Positions 11,903-23,511 are shown, counted from the stretch's first letter. The stretch: 64,000 nucleotides of DNA from Proales similis (GCA_019059635.1 JAGVRJ010000005.1:372001-436000); one strand, 5' to 3'. Numbers and translations are program-made. The notes: generated by a model not told the origin, from the letters alone.

Positions 11903-13855
11903 TTAGGTGCCCATCAACTTTTCTTCTGAATGATGGTTGCTGTTGGCGCTCGGTGGTCGACTACCGGAATTTGTTTTCTTGAACGCCGACCGGATGATCA
12001 ACGCAGTCTTCTTTGCCTGCCGTAACTTTTCATCTTCGTCTCTGAATCGATGCCAATTTTCAGCTGGGTTTTCACTCCGACAACTGAGTTCACTATTTGG
12101 TGAAGGCGAGCTGCCTTCGCTCGCTCCCAACTCGAGTTGGTTTAAACCGGTTGTTGGCTCTCGATTTAATTCAGAGTATCTGCGTTTCTTTCGCATCCTG
12201 TGAGATTCAATTGACTCTTCTACTCTCTTTGTAACTTCATCGAGCTCGTAATAGCGCGCCTCGTGCAGCAAGATCTGGTGGTCGTGAAAGTTCTCGGGCA
12301 GCAGGAGCGAGTCGGTGCGCAAAAAGTTGAGAATGTAGCGGAACGAGTCGCCGTCACGGTCGATGAAATACTGCTGCTTGACCGGGTCGAGCACGATCGG
12401 AATGGTGCCGTCGAACATTTTGGCGAGACGCGACTCCGGATAGCGAGTCAGTGTGCGCAGAGTGGTTGTGTATTGACGTCCTCCAACGTTTAGCTCGGTT
12501 GGAATGTTTTCAAAAGAGGCAAGCGCCTGCTTGGGAAGCCTATATTTGTTTTCATTGCCGTCCGTAGCGGCAATGTAGCTTGATTCTGTTTTGAGAGATG
12601 GCTCGTGTTCATTACGCTCATGGTTGCAGTCTTTAGAGCTTGCCAAGTTGAGCATTGATTGAGGCGGAGGTGAGGTAGAACATGAAGATGACCTTGAAGA
12701 GGCTGAAGAGCCCAGCGATGCCTGACGATTGCTACCTAGTTTAGTAGATCGAGACTTTTTCTTAATCGACTTTGAGTATTTGTTCGCACTGTCTTTGTAG
12801 GGCGTGATTGCCATTTTGTTCATTGGGCTTGCCGGTTCGGTTGGAATCGGCTCGGTTCGAACCATGTTGTTTGGGTTTGGCGAGATTGTGCCTTGACGGC
12901 GATGGTCATGGTGGCCACAGCTGTAGACCATCACTGATTTGTCGTTGTTGTTTGGAAATAGAGCGTAGATCACTGCCGGGCATTTCACGTGGCCTTTTTT
13001 TATGCGGTAATTGCAAATGTAGTAATATTTCTTGCCGGCATTTGTCATGCTGTTTCGTTTGTGCACCCAGGTGAAGTCAGTTTCGTTCTTGGTGAGCCAC
13101 TCTTGAAAGGTACGCGAGTCAGGCAGACTGATGAGAAACTCGTACGCCTGATTGGCTGAGCGCTTTCTAACGCGTCCCTGTCTCTGTGCAGGGTTGAGCA
13201 GACGCGGCAAAATGTTCATCTCGTTGGCATGGTTTTCGCCCGTAGCATCGTCTATATAATCCTCGTCTAGCGGCTCATCTTCATTCATGTCGCCGTCCAG
13301 CTGCTCATCATTTTCTAGATTTCTTTCCTCTTCAAACGCCTTCTCCTGCTCGTCTAGCTCGTAATCTAGATTGGCGTGATTATTGCGCGTGTACATCATG
13401 TAGTTGGCCGGAATGTTGGCTGCGTTGTTCGCATGGTGATAGCGTGCCTCGTCGCTCGTCTGAGCTCTAATTTGAGGCACTTGCGGCTGCGGCTGCTGTT
13501 GTGGTTGTTGCTGCTGTTGCTGCTGCTGCTGATGATGAAAGCCGCCAAAGTTGTTTATAAGACGACACGCGATTTCGCTCAGTCTTGACTCATATTGACT
13601 TGAATGCATTACATTTGAATGCTCTAGTGAGCGAAAAAGTTGAAGAGACGGATGATGATAGTGCGCTGGCGATTGGGAATGATGAGCAAGCCCGGGCAAG
13701 TGCTGGGCTGAATGGTAGTGATACAAATGTTGACTGAATCGCGCGCTTGGATCCATGCTTCCACTGGCTCTATCTGCTCTTCCGCTCTCGGCCGCGACTG
13801 CTGCAGCTGCTGCGGCTGCTACCATAGCATTGTTTGGCTCCGCATTTATGTTCAT
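11903..13855 (-). CDS. FLYWCH-like zinc finger fused to a KCTD-type BTB domain
   Basis: A single exon of about 650 codons. The first ATG is at 13855; the extension to 13864 needs a TTG. Order of parts: an alanine run (residues 13-22), a His/Gln-rich region with polyglutamine near 109-121, an acidic stretch (about 165-205), then a zinc-binding module at about 245-320. That module has a TFQEW/FTWVHK aromatic core, Cys281, Cys291 and a C-terminal GHHDH, as in FLYWCH/WRKY-GCM1-type fingers. A serine-rich basic linker leads to the BTB domain at about 452-552 (TELNVGGRQY to EARYYELDE), followed by a basic, polar tail. A DNA-binding finger plus an oligomerising BTB suggests a transcription regulator. 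The BTB part shares 242 nt with the neighbouring gene. Confidence 0.8.
   Translation of the reverse strand: MNINAEPNNAMVAAAAAAAVAAESGRADRASGSMDPSARFSQHLYHYHSAQHLPGLAHHSQSPAHYHHPSLQLFRSLEHSNVMHSSQYESRLSEIACRLINNFGGFHHQQQQQQQQQPQQQPQPQVPQIRAQTSDEARYHHANNAANIPANYMMYTRNNHANLDYELDEQEKAFEEERNLENDEQLDGDMNEDEPLDEDYIDDATGENHANEMNILPRLLNPAQRQGRVRKRSANQAYEFLISLPDSRTFQEWLTKNETDFTWVHKRNSMTNAGKKYYYICNYRIKKGHVKCPAVIYALFPNNNDKSVMVYSCGHHDHRRQGTISPNPNNMVRTEPIPTEPASPMNKMAITPYKDSANKYSKSIKKKSRSTKLGSNRQASLGSSASSRSSSCSTSPPPQSMLNLASSKDCNHERNEHEPSLKTESSYIAATDGNENKYRLPKQALASFENIPTELNVGGRQYTTTLRTLTRYPESRLAKMFDGTIPIVLDPVKQQYFIDRDGDSFRYILNFLRTDSLLLPENFHDHQILLHEARYYELDEVTKRVEESIESHRMRKKRRYSELNREPTTGLNQLELGASEGSSPSPNSELSCRSENPAENWHRFRDEDEKLRQAKKTALIIRSAFKKTNSGSRPPSANSNHHSEEKLMGT
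12249..12490 (-). repeat. Copy B of the 242-nt shared BTB segment
   Basis: Same sequence as 8981-9222 (offset 3268) with no difference that I could find by eye. The segment encodes from NVGGRQY to HEARYY. The region around it in this gene has no counterpart in the short gene. It looks GC-richer at third positions than the rest of the exon. Confidence 0.85.
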
Positions 13856-16800
13856 TATACGCAATCACATTTAAATTTTTCGAATTCTGAAAACCATCAT
13901 CGAAATTTATAGGACAACAATCGAGCGCGTAAGAGTTCAAGTGAGCGAGAGAATTAGTGAACGTGCTCGCGCGTATGATCATGTGAAAGAGTGACGAGAA
14001 AATAACTGGCCTAAATGTGAATATATAACAATCGCGCTCTTGTACCTAGGCCAGTCGAATGAGTAAAGCTCAGAGCGAAGCTCACAAGTCAACGTAGAAA
14101 AGTAAAAAAAAGCGTGAGTGCCTCGAAAGAAGAGGCAAATCAAAGACATTTTAAAAACCTAACAAGATATAGGTCACATTTTGCTCATTTCCGAGGAAAT
14201 CGCTCAACATAGCCTGAATGGCATAATATACGCTTTATGGTAACCGATTTAAAAATTTTTCAAATTATGCCCTCTCTCTCTCTCTCTCTCTTTTTTTTCT
14301 AATGTAAACGAGCACGAGGTAGAATAAAGGCCTAAGCATAGGCTCATGAACGATTGATGCGTTTTGAGAACATGGGAGCGCCTGAGCAGCGTGTAGCGAC
14401 GAAGCTAGCGAAGTTTTCACTTGTTTTGCGCTAAGCTTGTCGAGCTCGTGTTTCGTAAGTTTGGCCCAACTCAAAGCTTTAGGCAAAAAAAGAGGCGATG
14501 ACAAGGCATTTTATAAATTATTATAATAAAAAACCCAACAGGCAGTTTCCTAGTATTGTTCTAATTTAGAAAGATAAAAGTAAAAAGTGGCACGCGATGC
14601 TGGCTGAAGAAAGACTGCCGTTAAAATAAGGGAACAATATTAAGCGCTACTTAAACGGTTAGAAATGAGGGTAAAGTCCAGCGTTAAATAGAATTTGCGT
14701 TGATCATGGCTTGTAAAAAAAAAAAAGAAAGAAAGGAGAGAGGGATAGCGAGGCGGCGGTGGTGATGGTGGGAAGAAGAGAGGGCGTTCAAATATGAGTA
14801 TAGAGAGAGAGGATTCAAGTTGCACAGCCAAACAGAGGAGAAAATAGGATAGAGTTAAGAAAGAGGAGGAACACACATTGGATAGTCGATGATGGTGTGA
14901 ATGTGTTCAAGTCTTATGTACAGAATGAGCAAAAAAAAAAATGCTTAGGCCCATCGATAGAATCAAAACTGCTTTAAAGCTGCTCTGAATGAATTGATTT
15001 ATATAATTTTTTTTATTTCTTATGCGAATGCGTTGAATCGCACATGCGTGTATGGATAGATTTTGAAATGTGTCTCTGTGTGTGTGTGTGTGTGTGTGTG
15101 TAAAGAGCAAGCGCTAACGGTGGTTACGAAGGTTAACGAGAAATAAAGAGGAAACCAAGTCGAAAAGCTCGCTTCGATTTGAATGGATAAACGCAAATTT
15201 GGTTGCCTTTCAGAATTGAACGCTCGACTCGATATATGAAAATTCAACATTTCTCATTTGCCCGATCGGCCCAGATTGTTGACCAATCGTTGCCGAACGA
15301 AAAGCACTCTCTTTCCTTTTCTCTCTGCTTCTGTTTCATCTCGTTCGTACGGTATCCACTACGCTCCCTCTTGCGCTCGAGTCCTAGGAGGAGGGGGTCG
15401 CTCTTTCACTAGACTAGCCCAGTTCAATTTCAATCAACTCATTCAACTTTAAGTTTCGTAAATAAGCCTAGGCCGACGAACTTTACTTACATGTGATGTT
15501 GTTCCGCAATGTGAGCAAACTTTACTTAAAACAACTCTATGAGCTTTTTCCTAGCAAAGCGATACTTGTTAAATTGGCTGCCTGACTAGTAAATGACAAT
15601 CAGCCGCGCTCTGCATGAATGCCTCCATACTTGATAGACGAATGCAGACACTGAGCCTAAACTCTTACTTTTTAGCACTAGCTACTTCACAATAGACTTG
15701 GGTAGCAAAATATCTAATTATTGAGTATAAGAGTATTTTTTGGGGCTCATGGTGCGTAACAAAATCTAACAACGCCCAAAGCTGATTATGAGAAACCAAG
15801 GGCAGGGGACCTAGCCCCTGTCGATAAACTTAGCCGATCGGCAAGTTGATCTAATTTGGATGCAAGCTTTCATTTGGGCTTTTAGCGAAATTGCCCTGCG
15901 CACACGCCCGTTTAAACGCTCAAGTTAAGACACAATGCCGAACGTTGAGGAAAGATAAAGAGAAAAAGGCGCGAGCCGGCTTGTTTAGAGTGAAGAAAAG
16001 CCTTTAGTTTGAAACCTTTCGATTCGATCGTCAGAACATCTCAGCAGTTTTTTCTTGACGTTAGGAGAAAAGACACGCACGAGGTTTTCAAATATTCGAA
16101 CCAGACTAAATCGAGCTGATCGCAACGTTAATTCAACGCATGAGAAAAAAATAAACTTTTAGCGGTCTTTAGTTTAAAACGTCGCATGAAAAATTGTATG
16201 ACATGGAAATAAGGCATTTTGTCTACATTCTGACTCACTATCAATGTCGTTTGATTCGAAAAATTGAACCGAAAATTACCCGATCATTAGTACGGCTATG
16301 CTACAATTCATAATGAAAAGGCCGCGCCAGTATTTACCGTTTAGGGAAATCAACAGCCTTTTCGCTGTCATTGGGCCGTTATAAAATCTTTTTTTGCCGA
16401 CAAAATTCATAAAAGACATAATGCATCACAATTTATGAAAAATCGAATCGTTGCCCTATTTATCGATCTTGGGCTACATGCCTTTGGATATTTCTTCCAC
16501 AGAGCAGCATTGACACACAGGGGTTCAGTGCTTTATAAAAATTGGCTTAGGTTCATTCTAGCCAACAACATGCTTCAGCTGGCGCTTCGACTACGCTTAG
16601 CAATTATTCGATTGGAAATTATTTATGTAATAATTGAGTCTTTTGTTCACATCAGGTCTCAAAAAAACCTAGCCAAAATTTAGCCTCCAACTTAATCTGC
16701 ACCCCGAAATGTGATTTAGAGGGAAGCGATGAGAAGAAAATAGAATTGAAAATTATAACTCAAACCAGACCCGGAAACTAAGACCTGGTTCACATTTAAG

Positions 16801-18164
16801 GTGCTAGTCGACATAGAAAAAAATGACCAGACCGAACGTGGATAAGAAGAGTTGAAGTGAATTATTATTTGCGTCAAGTGCCTTATCACACCCTTGAGCG
16901 TGTAATTGCAGGTTTTCTTTCTGATGACCCGTTCGAACAGAAATTCTTGTTCAACACACATGTATTAGATGGGAACTGCATAATCGAACCTCTTGATGCT
17001 CTGTTCATAATTCTGTTAAAACCTTTCGGAATGGAATTGAACCAGACACAGGAAAAAGAGAATTTCCGCCTCAGCAAGATAGCACGGTACGGGGATAGAT
17101 GGAATCAAGATTTTCGCTTCATTATCAGCCAATAAGCCTATTGGTTCAATCTAATGAGGTCCATAAAATCTGCAGAGGGCATTTTATTAAGAAACGCAGA
17201 TGCGGCGTCAAAAACATTCAAATTACTGTTCTGAGCTGAAACGAAACGAAAATAGACGAGACTAGGGAGGGACAAGTGAACAGAGGTTTAATTAAGAGCC
17301 GAAGCAAGGGGAGTCTTGGCTTGATATTTTAATTGAGAAACGAAAGGCGGCTAGTTATGACTTTGATTAAGGGCTCGGTTAAAAGCGTTCACGCTCTAGC
17401 GCCTGTGAGCTGTGGCGACAACTTCAAAATCCCAATGAGATGCACGACAGCCGGTCAATTTTAATTAGTTTTGACGATCAAGTGGTATAAATAAGAAGGT
17501 AGGCGCGGGGGGCAGCAATTTATCGAAGGTCAGCAGGCATCGATTGATCGATCAGAATAATTTCATCAAACCTGACTCTTAATAACTCTCAAATGCCTAC
17601 TCAGCTCTTTGCCTCTCTCGAGTTGCAAGGAAAATGAGAGGAAGAGAGGGGGGAGAGAGAGAAAGGGAAAGCAAAAGGGCTCTGCTCTATTATCTATTCG
17701 ATTCTGTCGATTATCGGCCGTGTGATCAATGGAAGCTGGCAAATCTATCATTTGAGCCTTATTGACATTTTGAGTCGAATATGCAAACGCCTGAAATATG
17801 AGAGAGAGAGAGAGAGAGAGAGGCGAAAGAGCGAAACTGGCAGGAAAATAATCGATCATCTATATCTATACGAATGCAAAGGCCAGTATTCTCGCCTCCG
17901 CCATTCCGGGCCAAACCCATTCTAGTTTTAGATAAAATCATAATCTAGTTTCCCAAAGTCAAGACTCGCTCGTCAAATAACACCTCTCTTCAATATTTCT
18001 ATTTGCAAGCTTCTTCATCTCTGCTCGAGTTGATAAATATTTGAGAGACATGGAATACAATAGCATCTGCAAGAAAGTGCCTTGGCTGGTGTGCTGTTGG
18101 CAATTGATTTTCTGCCTGTGAATCAGCAGCAGCAGCAAAGAGTTCAAGTCGATTGTGCCCGCCA

Positions 18165-20075
18165 CATTTGCTCTCTGTCCATTTATAGCAACAGGCCGCA
18201 TTTGCTCATTAGCGGTGCCGTCGCCTAAATAATACATTCGAAGAAATTTTAGGTTTAGGCAATTACATTTGCGAACAAGCAATTACATTTCATTTAGACG
18301 AATGCAGTTCAAAATCGATTTCATCACTTGAGTTTATTAACATCATCATCATCATCATCGCTTTAATTGTGATCGAACTAGTCCGACACAAAGGACTCGT
18401 GTCTCTTCTTCTAATCAACATTATTCACTTGTTGATCACAAGGCGCTCTGAATAAACGCTGCTTGTTTGCATGGTGGTGAGTTTTAGATCTAAAATGTAA
18501 GCCTTCTGGCCGCGCTCTTAAGCTTGGGATTATATAAGGAAGCTATTTGCTACAATCGGAATGCAGCCGCCCCATTCGCATGAGGTGTTTAAGTTTATCA
18601 AAATCCTCTTCTATTTTAGACGACGACGACGACGAACGGTCGAGCTTAAGGAGATTTAAAACATACAGAAATTAGAAAAGTGCAGCCACATAAATATTCT
18701 CGCAACACGCAAACCCCAACTGCACCCAGACCCGCACACACACACACACACACACAAATAGACCGAGGCGAGATACAGACAGTTGTTGGATTCTGTAAGG
18801 GCCCTACTGTATGCAATCATCGCCGCCTCCAGTGGCAAGCCATCATTTTAAATCAGTGCTCTTTGAAAATGGAGCAAGTAATCGGCTTGTTTTCGCTTCA
18901 ACTCCTGCAGAGTGCTCTGGGTCGTTGATTGAGCGTTCTTGCCCGACCAGTTGCTCTTGCATAAAAACCGCACTGGATGAGCCAGCAGCATTTGAAGAAA
19001 CTCAGCATGAACGCCCGTGCCACATTTGTTGGTAAATAAGAGCCGCCTGGGCGTCTTTGAGAGCAGACCTTATTGAGCAAACAGCTTTATGTGCGCAAAC
19101 AAGCACGCGCTAGAGGAGCGTAACCCGAAACGAGTCACATTTGCTTGTTTGCTCGTGCTCGTTGCTCATTTCCGGTATGCTGCTCTAGATCAAGATTAGC
19201 ACGAATGCTTCGACCACGCACTCTATTCAGCCGTTAGAGTAACTTAAATGTGCATTGGCCGCTCTCTCGCTGCCTCTCCCTCTATTTTTCTTCTTCTCAT
19301 ATTTGCGAGCCACTTAATCCGTACGAATGATGCGAATGACGGGTCGTTCAAACAACAACAACTTAAATATTCTCGCTCTTGAGTGCATTCACTCGAATGG
19401 TGAGCTCGTCTGGCTGTCAATTCACACGTCGCTTCATTAGGTGACTAAATTTGACTTGAAAGAATCGACCAGACGGCAGCAGTCTTCTCAATACAAAACC
19501 TCACTCATCGAACCTTGCCAAAGCCGAGCTAGCTTGTTGTCGGGCAGCTCATTTTTGATTTGCTTTTTATTACACGCTCAAAGGCTTATCAAAGCAATAA
19601 AGCCTGCTCTGACATATGCGCTTATCACTGATGTGGCCGGCCGGCCGGTCAGAGCCAAACAAGACCGGGTCGTAATGATCAGCAGCAGCAGCAGTGGTGG
19701 CGGCCTTAGCACACAGGCTTCACTGGCCCCACAGAAGATAAATCTAAACGCCATAAATAGTTTCTTCGATTATTTTTTTTACATAAATCATACTTTGCAA
19801 GACGTCAGAGCAGCTCGTCTCGGCCCAGACCTCTTGGGGGCCACCCGTAGCTCATTTAGGACCACGGAAAAAGACATTTGCATATTTGATTCAATGAGAA
19901 TCAAGGGAGTAGAGCTCTGGCTCTGCTCTCTCAGCTCATACAAAAGCATGGAACGCCCTCTTGACCCACATTTGATTTGGCACAATTCACTCCTTATCAC
20001 ATATGCTACTGCAAAGCGAGCGGTGAGCCGCATGTGCCATTCGAAAACCATTTGGAGCACAAGCGGGGCCATTTG
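18165..20075 (+). promoter_or_regulatory. Cluster of same-strand CATTTG (E-box class) motifs
   Basis: CATTTG occurs at 18165, 18199, 18266, 19023, 19138, 19875, 19969, 20049 and 20070, all in the same orientation, and six of the nine continue as CATTTGC. A given hexamer would be expected less than once per strand in 1.9 kb. CANNTG is the bHLH core, and one copy overlaps an octamer-like ATTTGCAT. An enhancer for the downstream gene is an inference. Confidence 0.35.
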
Positions 20076-20178
20076 CACTCTTGTTTATTTATTTACCGCC
20101 GAGTCAATATATACGCATTCCTGGCTGTTGGTCGAGCGCGCTCGGCTCACATTTACTCAGGCATTTTCTGGCTCTTAG
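19672..20178 (+). CDS. Doubtful open frame upstream of the myristoylated scaffold gene
   Basis: This is the ATG-started part of a 245-codon open frame that begins with a GTG at 19441. It starts MISSSSSGGGL and has no recognised domain. The length is more than expected by chance, but it overlaps the CATTTG cluster and there is no supporting splice structure or polyadenylation signal. It may be a 5' exon of something, or nothing. Confidence 0.15.
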   Translation, partial: VMISSSSSGGGLSTQASLAPQKINLNAINSFFDYFFYINHTLQDVRAARLGPDLLGATRSSFRTTEKDICIFDSMRIKGVELWLCSLSSYKSMERPLDPHLIWHNSLLITYATAKRAVSRMCHSKTIWSTSGAICTLVYLFTAESIYTHSWLLVERARLTFTQAFSGS

Positions 20179-20312
20179 ACATTGTTCGGGCTTCGCAGCA
20201 TTAACAAGCGTCGTAATTGAAACCACGCGCGCTGAATATTTAGCCCGAGGTGGGCACCGTTTTCTAAACACTAATCGTCTTAAAATTGTTATTTAGAATC
20301 CCACTGGCGAGA

Positions 20313-23114
20313 ATGGGCTGTGCTGGAAGCAAACCGCATCTACTTCTTTCATCAAACGTGCATCCGAATTTAAATTCGCCGCAAAAAGGATTCATATTGT
20401 TCAACGCCAGAACCATCGACTTCCTCAAAGACAATTCAGACGAGATTAGAGCCAAGCTGATTGAACGATGCAAGCCCAAACTGGCCAGAAAAGGTCACGC
20501 CAAAAAAGAACTGTTTAACAGTTCGGCAGCGGCGGCCGTAGTAAATGAAGACGATGCTAACGAGACACGCATCAAAGACCTGCCAGATAAGTGCGAACCT
20601 AACGAGCATCTACAGATCGCCGTCGATCTAATTATCAAATATGCCACCAACGATTTTGACATCGACGATTTCAAGTCTAGCAATCACATATCACTGAAAC
20701 AAATCCGCAAAGATCTATTACGCACACACAACGGACAGCAGCATTGTTCAGCCTCTGCTGCTGCTGCTTCATCCACACTGGGCACACTAGGAAGGAAAAA
20801 GGATGCGAGCGCAGAGAACGCAGTTCCGTTCAAATGTATATTAAATGTGGCAATCGACGAGTTCGGCGCTTATATGCAGGAGAATTTCATTCGGATGAAT
20901 GACTACGAGCGAGACAATTTGGATAAGAAGGCGGAAAGTGTTGACGGAGAAACGAGCAGCGGATCAACGCGCAGTCAGCAAAGCGAAACAGAAAGCCAAG
21001 ACGTCGATGCCGAAGCGCTCAAACTCAAAGAGGCATTAGAAGTGGCGAGGCAGAATTTCTACAAAGGAAAAGTGTCCATGGTCTGCCTCACCAAATCGGG
21101 CGGCTATGTGGTTAAAGAACTAGACGAGCGTGCGACCGAAAGCCAAGCCGTCCCTGGTTCCGTATCAGCGCAGGCGATTGAGAGCGCCAAGTCGTTAGAC
21201 ACTTCATCAACTGTCATTAGCTCGTCTATGAGTCCTGTTAACGTGCCTTCTATAAATATTGAAGCCGCAGAAGTTGACGGCCATGATGAAGAGGCCGCGC
21301 GCGAACGTGATCTCAGCGAGTTGACAGACGTGCTTAGAAGCACCAAGGAGCTGATGGCGCTCTACTCAACCAAATCGGCAGCCTTCAACGAATCATCTAG
21401 CGAGCGCATCGACGAGGCAATTCGAGCCGCCGATGAGCTAATTAAAAGATTGAACGACTCACACGCATGCATGAGATTATTAAAAAATGTAAAAGAGGAA
21501 GCGTACGCCGATCTAGAGCAGAGCCAGCTTCAAGATGTTATCGATCTCGAGAACATAAACCGAGATTTTATTACGTACATGAAACTATTGATAAATAGCC
21601 TGCAAGCGGCAAGTAATGAGAAGGAGCACGCGGTGGGTGGCGAGATTCTAAGGCAGAACTGTCAGCTGAAAGAGCTCGCTGTGCAAGTGAATAAGCTGAT
21701 TGATGAGCTTCCTTGCGAACTGTTCATGGCAAAGGAACTTGCGCATCCGCGAACATCTGTTGAGGCTCGCACATCCTTTCTGCAGTCTATAACGCGTCTG
21801 GTTGAGGGCTCTAGCTCTATAAAAGAGGAGACCGACATGGAAGAAAGTAGCGACAAGAACAAGGAAGAAATGCCAAACAAAGCAATTGACATAAAAAGGG
21901 AAATCGCGTTGAGCATTCTCAATATGGGCGAAGTGATCGCCAAAACGGTCGACTTTTTCGCATTAAACTCTCAAGAGAGAGATAACGAAGAGCTGAAGCA
22001 GTTGATTCAGCTGACTCAAAAGCAGGCCGAACTTGAAAAAGCCAAGCAAACTGAAAAGGAGGAAGTAAACAACACGAGCGGGAAAGGCCTTGTCGGAGGA
22101 GTTTCCTTGCAGATAAGCACCGATTTTCAAGTGGAACAAGAGCAAAGACTGGACCGAAACAGAGCCGGAGAGTCGACCGAGTCACCTTCTCTCTCATCTA
22201 CATCAGCCTCTCCGAGCTCGAATTCACCTCTGCAGGCGAGCAAGAGTCTCTTACGAAGCGAAGAGGACGACTCCGAAGAGGTAGAAGGCTACTTGAAGGA
22301 GGACCGAACGCTCAGCCCTATTGAGGTTTCTCGTCGAGTTAACTTCTTGTCTAGTGAAGCCCACGGACTAGGCAACAATGGACGGCAAATTGTTGAGAAG
22401 AACGAGTCAATAATTGAAGAGATCTTGACTTCAATTGACGAAAGAGAAGAGTCTTCTCAAGCAAACTCGATCTCAAATCAGGTCAGAATGCGAGTCAAAG
22501 AGGCTGGAGAGAGCGGAGTTGAGGAGCAGTCGAAACGATTGAGCGTTGAAGAAGAGTTTTTCCAGCATTTGGAAGAAGTAAACAAGAAAGTGCGCTACAT
22601 GGTTGAGACATGCAGCGAGAACGAAGGCGACGAAGACGACGAAGAGGAGGAGGTCGAGCATGCGTTTGACAAAATGGCAAGCTACGAAGTGGTGCCTGAA
22701 GAAGATCGCATCTTTCAGCCGCGCACGCCGGCCAAGATAAAAATGGAATTGAGAATGCAGCGCTCGAACGAACTGCACGAAGAGATAAAGCAAATATCGA
22801 ACGTCATTCAAGACTTGGTGCAAAACATGAACAAGACAGGCCAAGAGTCAGGCGAAAGGGCCTCGCCGGCCAGGAAAAAGAACAGCAGCCGGCGCAAGAG
22901 CAGCGAGAATGAAAGTCACATTCCCATCAGACAAAAGGTGCTGACCAAACAGAACGCAGCCCACGAGCTGAGCGGCACCGACTCGTTCAAGACTTCGGAG
23001 AGCTTTGAGACCAGCTTTGACCTGTCCTCGGTCGAATCAAATCTGCAATCAAACAGCAGCAATACGAATGATCGTCGCTCGCTGACAAGATCGCGTCTGC
23101 CAGTCAAAAAGTAA
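20313..23114 (+). CDS. Predicted N-myristoylated acidic coiled-coil scaffold (933 aa)
   Basis: The ATG at 20313 gives MGCAGSK: Gly2 for N-myristoylation, Cys3 for palmitoylation and a small residue at position 6. That choice is preferred over the longer frame from 20286, which lacks an ATG and follows a 3' splice-like ttatttag. The rest is highly charged, Glu/Ser-rich and helical, with heptad-like stretches, an acidic run DEDDEEEEVE and a basic Ser/Arg-rich C-terminus. A helix HLQIAVDLIIKYA near residue 105 is amphipathic. No catalytic domain or known family was recognised. A membrane-bound adaptor or anchoring protein is the reasonable guess. Polyadenylation signals lie near 23450. Confidence 0.75.
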   Translation: MGCAGSKPHLLLSSNVHPNLNSPQKGFILFNARTIDFLKDNSDEIRAKLIERCKPKLARKGHAKKELFNSSAAAAVVNEDDANETRIKDLPDKCEPNEHLQIAVDLIIKYATNDFDIDDFKSSNHISLKQIRKDLLRTHNGQQHCSASAAAASSTLGTLGRKKDASAENAVPFKCILNVAIDEFGAYMQENFIRMNDYERDNLDKKAESVDGETSSGSTRSQQSETESQDVDAEALKLKEALEVARQNFYKGKVSMVCLTKSGGYVVKELDERATESQAVPGSVSAQAIESAKSLDTSSTVISSSMSPVNVPSINIEAAEVDGHDEEAARERDLSELTDVLRSTKELMALYSTKSAAFNESSSERIDEAIRAADELIKRLNDSHACMRLLKNVKEEAYADLEQSQLQDVIDLENINRDFITYMKLLINSLQAASNEKEHAVGGEILRQNCQLKELAVQVNKLIDELPCELFMAKELAHPRTSVEARTSFLQSITRLVEGSSSIKEETDMEESSDKNKEEMPNKAIDIKREIALSILNMGEVIAKTVDFFALNSQERDNEELKQLIQLTQKQAELEKAKQTEKEEVNNTSGKGLVGGVSLQISTDFQVEQEQRLDRNRAGESTESPSLSSTSASPSSNSPLQASKSLLRSEEDDSEEVEGYLKEDRTLSPIEVSRRVNFLSSEAHGLGNNGRQIVEKNESIIEEILTSIDEREESSQANSISNQVRMRVKEAGESGVEEQSKRLSVEEEFFQHLEEVNKKVRYMVETCSENEGDEDDEEEEVEHAFDKMASYEVVPEEDRIFQPRTPAKIKMELRMQRSNELHEEIKQISNVIQDLVQNMNKTGQESGERASPARKKNSSRRKSSENESHIPIRQKVLTKQNAAHELSGTDSFKTSESFETSFDLSSVESNLQSNSSNTNDRRSLTRSRLPVKK

Positions 23115-23511
23115 TAATCTCAATCGCTTGGGATGGCCCTCGTTCTTTTTTTTTATGCGCTCGATCATTGATTGTTTATTCATCTGGATGATTGGGCTTC
23201 AAATAAGCCAAGTCAATTATTCGGTCGCCTATGTGCCAATCAAACTATTCTTTAACAATCTCTGTGTAGTCGACAAGGCCTTTTCGTTAAATATGAAAAG
23301 CGATTCAAAGCCAAATGGAAATTCGATCGATTCGAACACACACACACACAGACTTTGGTGCTCAGTTCTAACTTTTGTTTCCTGTTTGATCAATTTTTGT
23401 TCTTTTTCAAATTTTGCTCTCAGTCGCTTTTTTCTCCTCTTGGACTAGTAAATAAAAATAAACTTGCAAATTGAATAAAATTCCATTTCGGATTTATTCT
23501 TTCAATTTTGC

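Larger units (their letters stand above)
13856..20312. other. Large intergenic region, probably regulatory
   Basis: About 6.4 kb between two divergent genes, the longest gap in the window. It contains a (CT)n run at 14272-14291, a (TG)n run at 15077-15102, a (GA)n run at 17800-17822, a (CAT)n run at 18341-18359 and an (AC)n run at 18735-18757. A cluster of CATTTG motifs lies at 18.16-20.08 kb, with one POU-octamer-like ATTTGCAT at 19876-19883. Several short frames exist but none shows a recognisable protein. No tRNA or rRNA was seen, and I could not test for microRNA hairpins. Confidence 0.5.
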
